From the NCBI GenBank assembly GCA_035641315.1, contig DASQUK010000024.1:1-26920 (forward strand): a stretch of 26,920 bases of DNA. Reading direction: 5' to 3'. Under the pieces are notes generated by a model. That model was given only the letters and a program-made list of their open reading frames with translations. It had not been told where the DNA came from and made no database searches. This DNA comes from DASQUK01 sp035641315 (lineage in GTDB: Bacteria > Actinomycetota > Acidimicrobiia > Acidimicrobiales > VFJN01). Both the position numbers and the translations under genes were made by a program. Positions within the stretch are counted from its first letter, which is position 1. Each line of letters starts with the position of its first letter. Shown here in pieces: positions 1-7,665 of this stretch.

Positions 1-948
1 CTCCAGGATCTCTGCCTGCCAGCCCGGGCCCGTCGTCGACGTGAGGTGCGCGTTGGCGAACGCCGGCGCGTCGGTCGGGTCGGCCAGCTTCAGGTTCACG
101 ACATAGGACAGGAGTTCCGCGGCGGGGGCGAGACCGCGGGCGTCCGCCTCGGTGAGCCAGACGAGGCCGGGCTCGACTGGGTCCTCCATGAAGCGTTCCT
201 CGTCGACCGTCTCATCCGGCGCCGGCTCATCCGGCTGCGGGCCCTCAGCCACTTCATCCTCCATGGCCTCGGCGAACCAGGGGCAGTACGGGGCGAAGCA
301 CACGTTCGGATACGGCCTGGCGGCAGCGGTGACCGCCACGCCGACAACCCGGAACGAGCGGCCGTTCACGACGCCACAGTCTGGCGGGCCGGTGGGTGTA
401 TCGAACGTACACACACGGCTCCGCAGGGTGATCTGGTCCCCTTGGCCGACGTCGAGCGCGTCGGCGAAGCCAGCCTCGACCACGACGCCGCCGTCACGGA
501 CCCAACTGCCCTGGGTCAGCTCGGGCTGGTCGACCGACGCCGCCGCGGGGTCGCGCCCCACCGCCCATACCCCCGCCGAACCGCCGACCACGTCGCCCCT
601 AGGTGTACGCCTCGACCCCATCAGGCCGTCCGCCTCGAGCTCGGCCCCGATCACGGGGTACGGTCCGCTGTGGTCGATGACGCCGGGAGCGCCGGTCAGT
701 GCCTCCATGCCGGCGCGATCGACGGGCTGGCCGGTGATGGGGTCCGGTGCGAAGCTGGCGACCACGTCGGGCCCGGCAGTGGCCTCCCGGGTGCGCTGAT
801 AGGGGTCGTTGGTCGCCCCGCGCAGCACAAGCCCGAGCGTCAGCACGGTGGTGGCCGCCATGATCGCCAGCAACAGCAGCGCGGCCTCGGCCGGGCGTCG
901 CCGCAGGTTCCGGGCGGCGAGGCGGCCAACGAGCAGGACCCGGCCCAC
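1..948 (-). CDS. FtsX/MacB-type ABC transporter permease, N-terminal part (cut by window edge)
   Basis: The first 316 codons of a permease, running off the left edge in frame. The start is a GTG lying 3 bases after the stop of the ATPase gene, so the two are translationally coupled. The protein begins with a short basic stretch (LAARNLRRRPAEAALLLLAI) that leads into one membrane segment at about residues 20-42. A long extracytoplasmic region follows with no further membrane span in the visible part. That is the layout of FtsX/MacB-type permeases, where a periplasmic core domain separates TM1 from TM2-4; those last three spans would lie outside the window. The soluble part has an acidic, proline-rich insertion near residues 230-255. 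With its ATPase it should act as a lipid, peptide or drug exporter or as a mechanotransmitter; the substrate cannot be read from sequence. Regulation is inferred to be by the PadR gene at the head of the same operon. Confidence 0.85.
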   Translation of the reverse strand, partial: MGRVLLVGRLAARNLRRRPAEAALLLLAIMAATTVLTLGLVLRGATNDPYQRTREATAGPDVVASFAPDPITGQPVDRAGMEALTGAPGVIDHSGPYPVIGAELEADGLMGSRRTPRGDVVGGSAGVWAVGRDPAAASVDQPELTQGSWVRDGGVVVEAGFADALDVGQGDQITLRSRVCTFDTPTGPPDCGVVNGRSFRVVGVAVTAAARPYPNVCFAPYCPWFAEAMEDEVAEGPQPDEPAPDETVDEERFMEDPVEPGLVWLTEADARGLAPAAELLSYVVNLKLADPTDAPAFANAHLTSTTGPGWQAEILE

Positions 949-951
949 GGG

Positions 952-1698
952 TCAGCCCTCCAGTCCGACCAGGGCGCCGAGCTGGCCGGTGGTGCCGCCG
1001 GTCAGCCGGGTTTCGTCTACGAAGGTGCCGTCGCGCATGGAGATGAGCCGGTCGGCGGTGGCGGCGATCCGCTCGTCATGGGTGACGACGACCAGGGTCT
1101 GCCCGGCCTGGTGCAGGCTGTCGAACAGCCGCAGGACATCGATGGTGGCGGCGCTGTCCAGGTTGCCGGTGGGTTCGTCGGCGAACACGACGAGCGGCTG
1201 GCTGCTCAACGCCCGGGCGATCGCCACCCGCTGGCGCTGGCCCCCAGATAGCGCCGAGGGCAGGAAGCGCGCCCGGTCGGCGAGCCCGACCCGATCCAAC
1301 AGCTCGGCGGACCGCCGACGTGCCGTCCGGGGTGAGCGTCCGTCCAGCAGCGCGGGCAGCTCGACGTTCTCGATGGCGGTGAGCTCGTCCATGAGGTGGA
1401 ACGCCTGGAACACGAAACCAACGGCGGTGCGCCGCATCCGGGCCAGGGCCCGCTCCCCCAGCTCGTCGATGCGTTGCCCCCCCAGCCACACCTCGCCACC
1501 CGAGGGTCGGTCCAGGCCGCCGAGGAGGTGCAGCAACGTGGACTTCCCGCAACCGCTGGGTCCCATCACCGCCACCGTCTCACCGGGGGCGACAGCGAGG
1601 TCGACCCCGTCCACGGCGCGCACCAGTCCTTCTCCGTGGCCGTAGTGCTTGCGCAACCCGCGGGCCCGCACCACGGCGGTGTTGTCGGTGTCGCTCAT
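952..1698 (-). CDS. ABC transporter ATP-binding protein, MacB/LolD type
   Basis: A 248-residue nucleotide-binding subunit that energises the FtsX-like permease encoded just downstream. Visible motifs, counted from MSDTDN: Walker A GPSGCGKST (46-54), Q-loop Gln in VFQAFH (about 98), signature LSGGQRQRVAIARAL (150-164), Walker B VVFADEP followed by the D-loop, and switch His in VVTHDE (about 207). ADEPTGNLDS is typical of the MacB/LolD/FtsE branch. An upstream in-frame ATG exists at 1734. I chose 1698 because it has a GGAG Shine-Dalgarno and overlaps the padR stop codon by 4 bases (ATGA), whereas the longer form would overlap padR by 40 bases. Length is normal for the family and no key residue is missing. 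Operon order is padR, ATPase, permease. Confidence 0.93.
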   Translation of the reverse strand: MSDTDNTAVVRARGLRKHYGHGEGLVRAVDGVDLAVAPGETVAVMGPSGCGKSTLLHLLGGLDRPSGGEVWLGGQRIDELGERALARMRRTAVGFVFQAFHLMDELTAIENVELPALLDGRSPRTARRRSAELLDRVGLADRARFLPSALSGGQRQRVAIARALSSQPLVVFADEPTGNLDSAATIDVLRLFDSLHQAGQTLVVVTHDERIAATADRLISMRDGTFVDETRLTGGTTGQLGALVGLEG

Positions 1699-2222
1699 GG
1701 CCTGCTCCTTCGGGTGGTCCAGTTCTGCTCGCATGCCTCCAGCCAGCGCAGGTCGGCCTGCAGGCGCAGCACGACGCCCTCCAGCAACAACCCGGCGTCA
1801 GAGCCGTCCGGCTCGGCCATCGCCGCCCGTTGGGCGTCGCGCAGCCGGCGCAGCAGCTCGCGGCGCTGCGCGTCCACGATGCCGAGCGGGTCCGCCAGCC
1901 CCGCCGCTGCGGCCGCGACCAGCTTGAGGTGGAACTCGGCCAGGTCGGGCTTGGGCCAGCTCACCTCGGCCAGCCACTCGGCGACCCGTTGCTGTCCTGG
2001 CGGGGTCAGCGCGTACACGGTGCGGTCCGGCCGGTCCGCCAGCCCCTCCGCCCGCTCGGAGGTCACCAGGCCGGCCTTCTCCAGCCGGGTCAACGTGACG
2101 TAGATCTGTCCGGGGTTCATCGCCTCCCCGAGGGGGCCCAGCGCCTGGCGCAGCCGTGCCCGCAGCTCGTAGCCGTAGGAGGGCTCCTTGGCCAGCATTG
2201 CCAGCACCACTTCCTGCCGCAT
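1695..2222 (-). CDS. PadR family transcriptional regulator
   Basis: A 175-residue winged-helix repressor of the PadR family. The N-terminal half carries the recognisable core: an LAMLAKEPSYGYELRARL helix pair, then GQIYVTLTRLEKAGLV (recognition helix plus wing start) and RTVYALTPPGQQRVAEWL. The C-terminal half is a helical dimerisation domain rich in Arg and Leu. I chose the ATG at 2222 because GGAGG lies just upstream and the family usually begins directly at the first helix; the longer form from 2288 would run across the promoter. PadR proteins often repress adjacent ABC exporter genes and are released by a ligand or drug. Here the gene heads the operon, overlaps the ATPase start by 4 bases and has an inverted repeat over its own promoter, so autoregulation is likely (inference). 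Confidence 0.9.
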   Translation of the reverse strand: MRQEVVLAMLAKEPSYGYELRARLRQALGPLGEAMNPGQIYVTLTRLEKAGLVTSERAEGLADRPDRTVYALTPPGQQRVAEWLAEVSWPKPDLAEFHLKLVAAAAAGLADPLGIVDAQRRELLRRLRDAQRAAMAEPDGSDAGLLLEGVVLRLQADLRWLEACEQNWTTRRSRP

Positions 2223-2235
2223 CGGGCCTCCTCGG

Positions 2236-2278
2236 TAACCGTTAGCCCTAAGATAGCGGTTATCCCATTCGTTGGCAA
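2236..2278 (-). promoter_or_regulatory. Promoter and probable PadR operator
   Basis: On the minus strand, TTGCCA (2278-2273), a 17-base spacer and TATCTT (2255-2250) form a good sigma-70-like promoter about 28 bases before the padR ATG. An inverted repeat with arms TAACCG (2236-2241) and CGGTTA (2257-2262), separated by 15 bases, brackets the -10 element. Inside it is a second small dyad, TTAG-CC-CTAA (2242-2251). Binding there would block polymerase, so this is the likely PadR operator. The assignment to PadR is inferred from position only. Confidence 0.55.
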
Positions 2279-3679
2279 CCCACGCCACAGGCAGTCGCCG
2301 GGAACGGCGCCAGCGCCCTACCGAGCGCGGTTATCGGCCGCGGCACTGGCCAGCCCGACCTGCAGTCCGTGCAGTGGACGTCGACGAGGGGCTCACCGGC
2401 GATCAGGGCGTCGACCCAGTCGACCAGCCTGACGCCGTTGACCTCCAGCTCGTAGAACCGTTCGTACTCGAAGATCCCGTGGCCGTCGCCGGGTGCGGTG
2501 TAGCTGTGCTGGACCAGCCCGGCCTCCTCGATCACCGCCTCGTTGGCGTCGATCACTCCGAGGAGCTTCGACGGGTCCAGACCGAGCGCCGCCGCCCCCT
2601 CGGCCGCTTCTTGGTCGTAGGCGTAGTCGAAGCGGGCCAGCACGATCTCGGGGTCGTGGAGGCCGGCCTGGATCCAGAACCGCCGGGGGCCCCAGTCGCG
2701 GGAGGTGAGCCCGTCGTTGACCTTCCAGTCGGGCATGTTGTCGTACGCGCCCCACAGCTCGCCGAAGAACGTGGCATTGAGGTCGGGGTCATCGGGAATA
2801 TGGCCCGACTGGCCGCCGAACGCCGTCACCTGGGCGTCGGGGAGCAGGTCGCCGACGAGACCGCCGTAGACCGGGGCGGCGATCGACCCGACGGTCTTGC
2901 CGACGACGACGACCTGGGCGGCGTCGGGATAGTGCTGGGCGAGGTAGTCGAGCGCCACTGTGCCGTTGACGTAGCCGTTGTGCTCGACGGTCAGCTCGGG
3001 CGAGTACTCGCGGGTGGCGCCGCCGAGGTGCACGTCACCGGTGCAGGACGGGACAAACACGAAGCTGTGGTCGCGGAAGGGGTTGTCGGCCCCGGCCCAA
3101 GTCGAAGATCCCGCCGTCCTGCGACGGATCGTCGCCTCGGACGTTCCAGTCGTACGCCGGATCCTCGGGGAGGAACGCGCAGGTCGTGGCGTCGTAACAA
3201 GCGCCGCCGCCGTCGAGGAAGAACACGACCTTGGTCGGGTCGGCCCGGCGCTCCCAGAACGCGAACTCGCCGCCGTCAGCGCAGTGGCAGTCGCCTCCCG
3301 GCACCACCTTCTCCCACCCGGCAGCGGTCTCGCCCGGCGCCGCGGCCTCGTCGAAGACGTGCTGGCAGGACTGTTGGGCTTCGTTCCACTCGTCGGTGTC
3401 TTGCTCCCACGGGGCACCGACCACCTTGAAGCCGTCGTCGTTGACCTGCGGGTCAGGGAAGCGGTCGATGCCCCGGTCACGCATGCACTGAGCGAACTCG
3501 GACTCGGTCTTGAGCTCGGCCTTCTCCGCCGCGGAGAGTTCCTCGTCCGAACTGGTGCTGGCGCCGCTGTCCTCGGATCCCCCGCCGGTGCATGCGCCGA
3601 GTAGCCCGGCCAGGGCCAACGCCGCGAGCGTGAGTCTGACGAGGTGTGTTGTCTGGGGCGCACGAGGGCTGTCCGGCAT
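2260..3679 (-). pseudogene. Pectinacetylesterase-like lipoprotein, split by a one-base frameshift
   Basis: Two overlapping frames make one gene: the N-terminal part runs from the ATG at 3679 (GGAGGA upstream) and the C-terminal part ends at 2260. Deleting one base from the CCCC run at 3090-3093 joins them into a 472-residue product that reads FDLGRADNPFRDHSFVFVP across the joint. Residues 1-30 are a lipoprotein signal with lipobox LGAC. Residues of about 55-110 form a small module (FAQCMRDRGIDRFPDP ... CQHVF) seen in actinobacterial lipoproteins. The rest resembles the pectinacetylesterase/Notum alpha/beta-hydrolase family: VVFFLDGGGACYDATTC near the start, an elbow region GKTVGSIAAPVYGG, and the probable catalytic His in GDGHGIFEYE. 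The elbow carries Thr where the family has nucleophile Ser. Either a decayed gene or a sequencing error; the substrate is unknown and need not be pectin. Confidence 0.6.
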
Positions 3680-4104
3680 GGCGCCTCCTCCCGTCCTGGC
3701 CGCGCTCCACCCGTGAGGAATGGATGCCCGCGCGGCCTAGGACGCCCGGGATGACCATGCCAAGTCAGGGACGATCTGGAGCGGGTGGTACTCCTGGCCC
3801 GCGTCTTCCCAGCTCTCGACTGCTGCGCCGCCATCTGCGGGCCACGGTGGATAGATCGCCCGAGTGTTGCGGTTCGACCCGATGCGCAACATACCCACCC
3901 AGGAACTCGCATCTCAGCATCCAGCACGTGCCCCGGTCGGCTCCCTGAACCGCCCCGGGTTGGATGACTGCTCGGGCTATTGGGCGACCGCCGGGGTGGC
4001 GGGGGGGCCTGCAGGTAGTGGTCGGCTTCGCTCCTCATGCTGGCGTCCCTCGCCGAGTGGGACACCGCTGCCCACGGCGGTGGTCAGGCGCCGCTTGTCG
4101 GCGC
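3680..4104. other. Intergenic stretch without a convincing gene
   Basis: About 425 bases between the lipoprotein gene and the end of the questin-oxidase-like gene. Open frames here are extensions of neighbouring reading frames on either strand and show no domain. It holds the 5' leader of the lipoprotein gene (Shine-Dalgarno GGAGGA beside 3679) and a G+C hairpin at 4088-4104. I see nothing else. Confidence 0.4.
4088..4104 (-). terminator. Hairpin directly after the operon's last stop codon
   Basis: A stem of GCGCCG and CGGCGC around a 5-base loop begins at the base following the TAA of the questin-oxidase-like gene. There is no U-tract, so it would be a weak or non-canonical terminator, or simply an RNA-stabilising 3' hairpin for the five-gene operon. 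Confidence 0.35.
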
Positions 4105-5178
4105 TTACCAGGCGGGGGTGTGGTCGAGGACGTGGCGCGCGGCGAGCAGGTAGACGGGGTCTGGCCGCAGGTCGTTTTCCCTGAGGCAGGCCTCGGTGAA
4201 CTTCACGGCGTGGGGGTCGCCGTGTTCGGCCGCCCGCGCTGCGAGGTCGGCCGGGGTGGGAAGCGTCGGCGGCTCGTCCTCGGGTGGTGGGGTTTCGACG
4301 GGGCTGGTCGGGTCGAGAAAGCCACACGCGATGGCGGCAGCGACGTGCCAGAGCTGGGCGTACACCGCCCGGACCGACACGCCGGGCAGGTAGGGCAGCA
4401 GCGTCCGCACCGCGGCGGTCGGGGTGACCATGTGGACCGGTCCCTGGGGGAAGACCCTGGGGCTGGCAAGCAGCATCCGGCAGAACGCGGCGGTGAGGTC
4501 GCTCAGCGCTTGGGGATCGGCCTCGGGCGGACCGAGTGCCTCGACTGCAGCGGTGAATCCGTCGAGCTCGTCCAGTCGGGTAAACATGCCGGCCTCGATC
4601 GGCGACCACCGTTCCGCCGGCCATGGGAGCCCGTCGAGGGCCTTGTCGAGGGTGAGCGGTCCGCGCAGCTCCGGGCGGCCTGGCAGCAGCCTGAACCATC
4701 CCGCCCACGCGGCCAGCCCACGAGCCAGCTCGTTCAGCGCCAGCTCCGATGGCTGGCCGTCGTTGGTGGGCAGGGCTCGGACGCCGTGGGCGACCCTGAG
4801 CAGCCCGTGGGTCAACCCGCCGCCGGCGCCGGGCAGCAGGCGCGGCAGCCAAATGCGCAGCACGGTCGGCCACGGTTGCTCCGCGAGCTCCTGGGTGAAC
4901 AGCGATGCCCAGTCCGTGAGCCGCGGGAAGCTTCCGACCGCTGCTCGCCAGCTGGTCTCGTCGTCGGGGTCGATTCGCTGGGTGGCCGGTGGTGCCGCGA
5001 TCGGTGGGTGCTTGGACTTGTAGGACTCGACCCACCTGGGGATCAGGTCGTCGTAGCCGAGGCTGCTGAGGGCTTCGGCGCCCATGGGGCCGTGGCAGGC
5101 GAAGCCCACGCCGTCTTGGTAGTCGTAGCCGGCGAGTCGATCGAGGGCGTCGTCGAGCGTGTCGGTTCTGGTGGTCAT
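4105..5178 (-). CDS. Questin oxidase-like protein (AflY/GedK family)
   Basis: A 357-residue, probably soluble and mostly alpha-helical protein that I place in the questin oxidase-like family (Pfam Questin_oxidase, formerly DUF4243). Fungal members AflY and GedK take part in Baeyer-Villiger-type opening of anthraquinone rings; bacterial members are uncharacterised. Features that suggest the family: the N-terminal ALDRLAGYDYQDGVGFACHGPMGAEAL segment with its conserved His and Gly, the YKSKHPPI segment, DWASLFTQELAEQPW, GLTHGLLRVAHGVRAL with two His, and a late LWHVAAAI. The start at 5178 has GGAGGA 8 bases upstream; an extension to 5232 is proline-rich and unlikely. It is the last gene of an ABC exporter/TetR operon, 50 bases after the small membrane protein. 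That suggests it modifies the compound the transporter exports (inference). No cofactor-binding motif is visible, as is usual in this family. Confidence 0.7.
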   Translation of the reverse strand: MTTRTDTLDDALDRLAGYDYQDGVGFACHGPMGAEALSSLGYDDLIPRWVESYKSKHPPIAAPPATQRIDPDDETSWRAAVGSFPRLTDWASLFTQELAEQPWPTVLRIWLPRLLPGAGGGLTHGLLRVAHGVRALPTNDGQPSELALNELARGLAAWAGWFRLLPGRPELRGPLTLDKALDGLPWPAERWSPIEAGMFTRLDELDGFTAAVEALGPPEADPQALSDLTAAFCRMLLASPRVFPQGPVHMVTPTAAVRTLLPYLPGVSVRAVYAQLWHVAAAIACGFLDPTSPVETPPPEDEPPTLPTPADLAARAAEHGDPHAVKFTEACLRENDLRPDPVYLLAARHVLDHTPAW

Positions 5179-5228
5179 CGAGTCCTCCGGGGGTGGGGGT
5201 TGGTGGGTAGTGGGCTGGGGTGGGTCTC

Positions 5229-5384
5229 TCACCCGGGCCCGACGATGCCGCTCACGTGGAGCGCCACCCCGATGGCGAGCGCCAGCACCACGGCGGCCAG
5301 GATGAGCAGATGGCGCCGGGTGTCCGGGGGCGGCTGGTCGGCCTCGATTCGCGGGGCAGGGGTTCGGTCAGCGGGTCGTTGCAT
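5229..5384 (-). CDS. 51-residue single-span membrane protein
   Basis: A small gene read directly from the sequence: ATG at 5384, TGA at 5229-5231, with a GGAGGA Shine-Dalgarno 7 bases before the ATG. Residues 1-24 are hydrophilic and proline/charge-rich (RPADRTPAPRIEADQPPPDT). An Arg-rich hinge (RRH) is followed by a hydrophobic segment at about residues 26-42, LLILAAVVLALAIGVAL, and a short tail ending in GPG. By the positive-inside rule the N-terminus is probably cytoplasmic. It overlaps the 3' end of the TetR gene by 17 bases and lies 50 bases before the questin-oxidase-like gene, so it sits within the operon. I do not recognise a family. It may be an accessory subunit of the exporter or tether the enzyme to it (speculation). 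Confidence 0.65.
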   Translation of the reverse strand: MQRPADRTPAPRIEADQPPPDTRRHLLILAAVVLALAIGVALHVSGIVGPG

Positions 5385-6006
5385 CGTCGTCCTCCGGTGG
5401 TTGCATAGGCGTCAGACGGGCAGCGACCGCCGTGAGGACCCGCCTGAGCTGGCGTTTGGTGGGCCGGGGATAGCCCGGGCCGGAGACGATCAGGTTGTGG
5501 ATCGCGCCTGCTAGGAGAAATCCGAACGCGGCTGCGTCGACGTCGTCCTCGATGCGTCCGGCCCGTTTCTCCGCCTGGAGGTAGCTGGTGAGGATGGTCT
5601 CGAAGGTCGCCGGTCCGGCGCCGGTCTGGTGGATCCTCGTGGTCACGGTCTTCATCAGCTGCTCGTCGGTGAAGACCTCCTGGGCGACGGCGACCGCCGG
5701 TGAAGCGAGCAGCAGGTCGGCGAACCAGGCCAGGTTCCCGCCGATCGTTCCGGTACCGGCCCGGGCGACCAGCTCGTCGACGACCAACTGCATCTCGACG
5801 AACTCGGCGTGGACCAGCTCGGCCACCAGATCGCGTCGATCGGTAAACACCTTGTAGGGCAGCCCGACGGCGCAGCCCGCCTCCGCGGCGAGCGCCCGCA
5901 TGGTGAGCGCCGACGCTCCCTCCCGCGCCACGAGCCGTTGCGCGTGCGCGATGAGCGAGGCCCGCAGCTCCGCGGTGGTCTCGGCCGTGCGCCTAGGTGG
6001 TGACAT
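5368..6006 (-). CDS. TetR family transcriptional regulator
   Basis: A 212-residue repressor. The N-terminal DNA-binding domain spans residues of about 11-60: LRASLIAHAQRLVAREGA, then ALTMRALAAEAGCAVGLPYKVF with the helix-turn-helix, and TDRRDLVAEL. The remainder is the all-helical ligand-binding and dimer domain, which has no strongly conserved motif. The chosen ATG at 6006 overlaps the permease 3' end by 14 bases; a longer form (to 6099) would read through the permease gene and lacks a domain in the extra part. The gene lies inside the exporter operon, so the repressor would control its own synthesis. Its likely target is the 26-base palindrome at 7645-7670 at the head of the operon. The inducing ligand is unknown; aromatic polyketides are a guess based on the questin-oxidase-like partner. 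Confidence 0.9.
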   Translation of the reverse strand: MSPPRRTAETTAELRASLIAHAQRLVAREGASALTMRALAAEAGCAVGLPYKVFTDRRDLVAELVHAEFVEMQLVVDELVARAGTGTIGGNLAWFADLLLASPAVAVAQEVFTDEQLMKTVTTRIHQTGAGPATFETILTSYLQAEKRAGRIEDDVDAAAFGFLLAGAIHNLIVSGPGYPRPTKRQLRRVLTAVAARLTPMQPPEDDDATTR

Positions 6007-6736
6007 CGTCACGCTCCACCAAGCGAGCACCGAACGCGAGAGCCACGGCGAGCACCCCGACAAGGACGGCCGCGGCGACCCCAGGTGAGAGCAGGCCATC
6101 GGCGGGCTGGCGGCGCAGACTGATCGAGGCCATACCCGGTAACCAGCGGAACACCGGCTTCGACGCCGCGAACAGGATCGGTTCCACGACCACCAGCCAT
6201 CCCATGGCTCCGACGATGGCCATGACCTGGTTCCGGGCTATGGCTCCGATGGCGACTCCGAGCACTCCGAAGAGCACGGCGACAGCGACGCACCCGAGCA
6301 GGGTCAGCCACACGGCCGAGCGCTCCAAGGGAAGGGTGACGTCGTTGGCTCGGTACCAGATCCACGCCGTGGCCGTGCAGGCCGCGGCCGCCACCATGCC
6401 GAACAGCGCGCCGACCCCCATGTAGACGACGGTCTTGGCGCCCACGATCCGGCGGCGGCGTGGGGTGGTCAGGAAGGTCTGGCTGGCCTGTCCGAAACGC
6501 CACTCGCCGGCCATGCCGATGATGCCGGCGACGACCACGAGGATCACCCCGGCGGCAGCGCCGTGCATGGCCTCCTGCAGCGTCCGGTCGGACAGGAGGT
6601 TGGCGGCGTCCTTCTCGGCGACGACGAGTGGCGCGACGGTGCCCGCGATCCCGATCGCGATGGTGCCGAGCAACAGCCACCAGATGGTCGGCGTGGCGAG
6701 GACCTTGCGGGCTTCGGCCCGTAAGAGGCGGCTCAC
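5993..6736 (-). CDS. ABC-2 type transporter permease
   Basis: A 247-residue integral membrane protein with six predicted spans, in order: IWWLLLGTIAIGIAGTV; GVILVVVAGIIGMA; VVYMGVGALFGMVAAAACTA; AVWLTLLGCVAVAVLFGVLG; VMAIVGAMGWLVVVEPILFA; VAAAVLVGVLAVALAFGARL. The N-terminus begins SRLLRAEARKVLATPTIWW, the usual cytoplasmic entry helix of BcrB/NatB-like permeases, and the loop after TM2 carries RFGQASQTFLTTPRRRR, a coupling-helix-like basic stretch. Its ATG overlaps the ATPase stop codon by 4 bases, so the two subunits are made together. It should form the membrane half of an exporter of hydrophobic molecules. No substrate can be assigned. Confidence 0.88.
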   Translation of the reverse strand: MSRLLRAEARKVLATPTIWWLLLGTIAIGIAGTVAPLVVAEKDAANLLSDRTLQEAMHGAAAGVILVVVAGIIGMAGEWRFGQASQTFLTTPRRRRIVGAKTVVYMGVGALFGMVAAAACTATAWIWYRANDVTLPLERSAVWLTLLGCVAVAVLFGVLGVAIGAIARNQVMAIVGAMGWLVVVEPILFAASKPVFRWLPGMASISLRRQPADGLLSPGVAAAVLVGVLAVALAFGARLVERDDVTT

Positions 6737-7665
6737 GGCCGCTCTCCGTTCGCTCCGGGGCCCAGTGAGCCGGCCAGCGAAAAGTAGATGTCCTCCAGGC
6801 TGGTCGTGCGCTCGCTGAGCCTATGGACGGGCCCCGCGCCGACCTCGGCGGCGATGTCGCCGGCCTCGTCGGGCGGGAGTCCCTCGATCACGAGCAGGTC
6901 GCCTTCGCGGTCGACCGACACGCCGCGGGCGACCAGCGCCTCGGCCAGGGCGGTGGGACGGGCACAGCGGAGCTCGACCACCCGGCGGGCACCGTTGACC
7001 AGCGCGTCGAGGGTTGTGTTAGCAACCAGGCGACCGCGGTCGATGATCAGCATCCGCTGTGCGACCTCGGCCAACTCCGCCAGCTGGTGGCTGGACACCA
7101 GCACCGCTCGGCCCTCGGCGGCCAGGTCGCGCAAGAGGCTGCGCATCCAGATGATGCCCGGCGGATCGAGGCCGTTGGCCGGTTCGTCGAGGACCAGGAC
7201 CTCCGGGTCGCCCAACAACGCGGCCGCCAGCGCGAGCCGCTGACGCATGCCGGTCGAAAACCCGCCCACCCGGCGGCGGGCGTGCTCGGTCAGCTGCACG
7301 AGATCGAGCACCTCGGTCACCCGACGTTGCGGGATCCCCGCGGCGGTCGCCAGGATCCCCAGGTGCTCACGGGCAGTGTGGCCGGGATGGGACCCTGGGC
7401 CGTCGAGCACCGCCCCCACGATGCGCCGAGGATTCGGCAGCTCCCGGTAACGAACGCCCTTCGCCAGCGCCTCGCCCACCGTCGGCGTGACAAGTCCCAA
7501 CACCATGCGCATGGTCGTCGTCTTGCCGGCACCGTTGGCGCCGACGAACCCCGTGATAGTCCCGGCCGGGACGTCGAACGACACGTCGTCCACCACCGGC
7601 GGACCGTCGAACCGCTTGGTCAATCCCCTGCAAGCGATCGGAACCGTTCGTGAACTCACGTTCAC
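6733..7665 (-). CDS. ABC-2 type transporter ATP-binding protein (BcrA/NatA-like)
   Basis: A nucleotide-binding subunit of about 310 residues. Motifs: Walker A GANGAGKTT (about 42-50), signature GGFSTGMRQRLALAAALL (with FSTGM in place of LSGGQ, normal for the BcrA group), Walker B EVLVLDEPANGLDPPG, and switch His in VLVSSHQLAEL. The last 80 or so residues form the extra C-terminal domain typical of drug-exporter ATPases. The start is GTG at 7665, with an alternative GTG at 7659. Both sit within the operator palindrome and there is no Shine-Dalgarno, so translation of a leaderless mRNA is likely. First gene of the operon ATPase, permease, TetR, small membrane protein, questin-oxidase-like enzyme. 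Confidence 0.9.
   Translation of the reverse strand: MNVSSRTVPIACRGLTKRFDGPPVVDDVSFDVPAGTITGFVGANGAGKTTTMRMVLGLVTPTVGEALAKGVRYRELPNPRRIVGAVLDGPGSHPGHTAREHLGILATAAGIPQRRVTEVLDLVQLTEHARRRVGGFSTGMRQRLALAAALLGDPEVLVLDEPANGLDPPGIIWMRSLLRDLAAEGRAVLVSSHQLAELAEVAQRMLIIDRGRLVANTTLDALVNGARRVVELRCARPTALAEALVARGVSVDREGDLLVIEGLPPDEAGDIAAEVGAGPVHRLSERTTSLEDIYFSLAGSLGPGANGERP

Noticed and set aside
46..1251. 401-codon plus-strand frame.
   Set aside because: It lies opposite the ABC permease and ATPase; Gly/Arg/His-rich product without domain, a GC-rich shadow.
3964..5514. 516-codon plus-strand frame.
   Set aside because: Antisense of the questin-oxidase-like gene and the small membrane protein; no domain and low-complexity composition.
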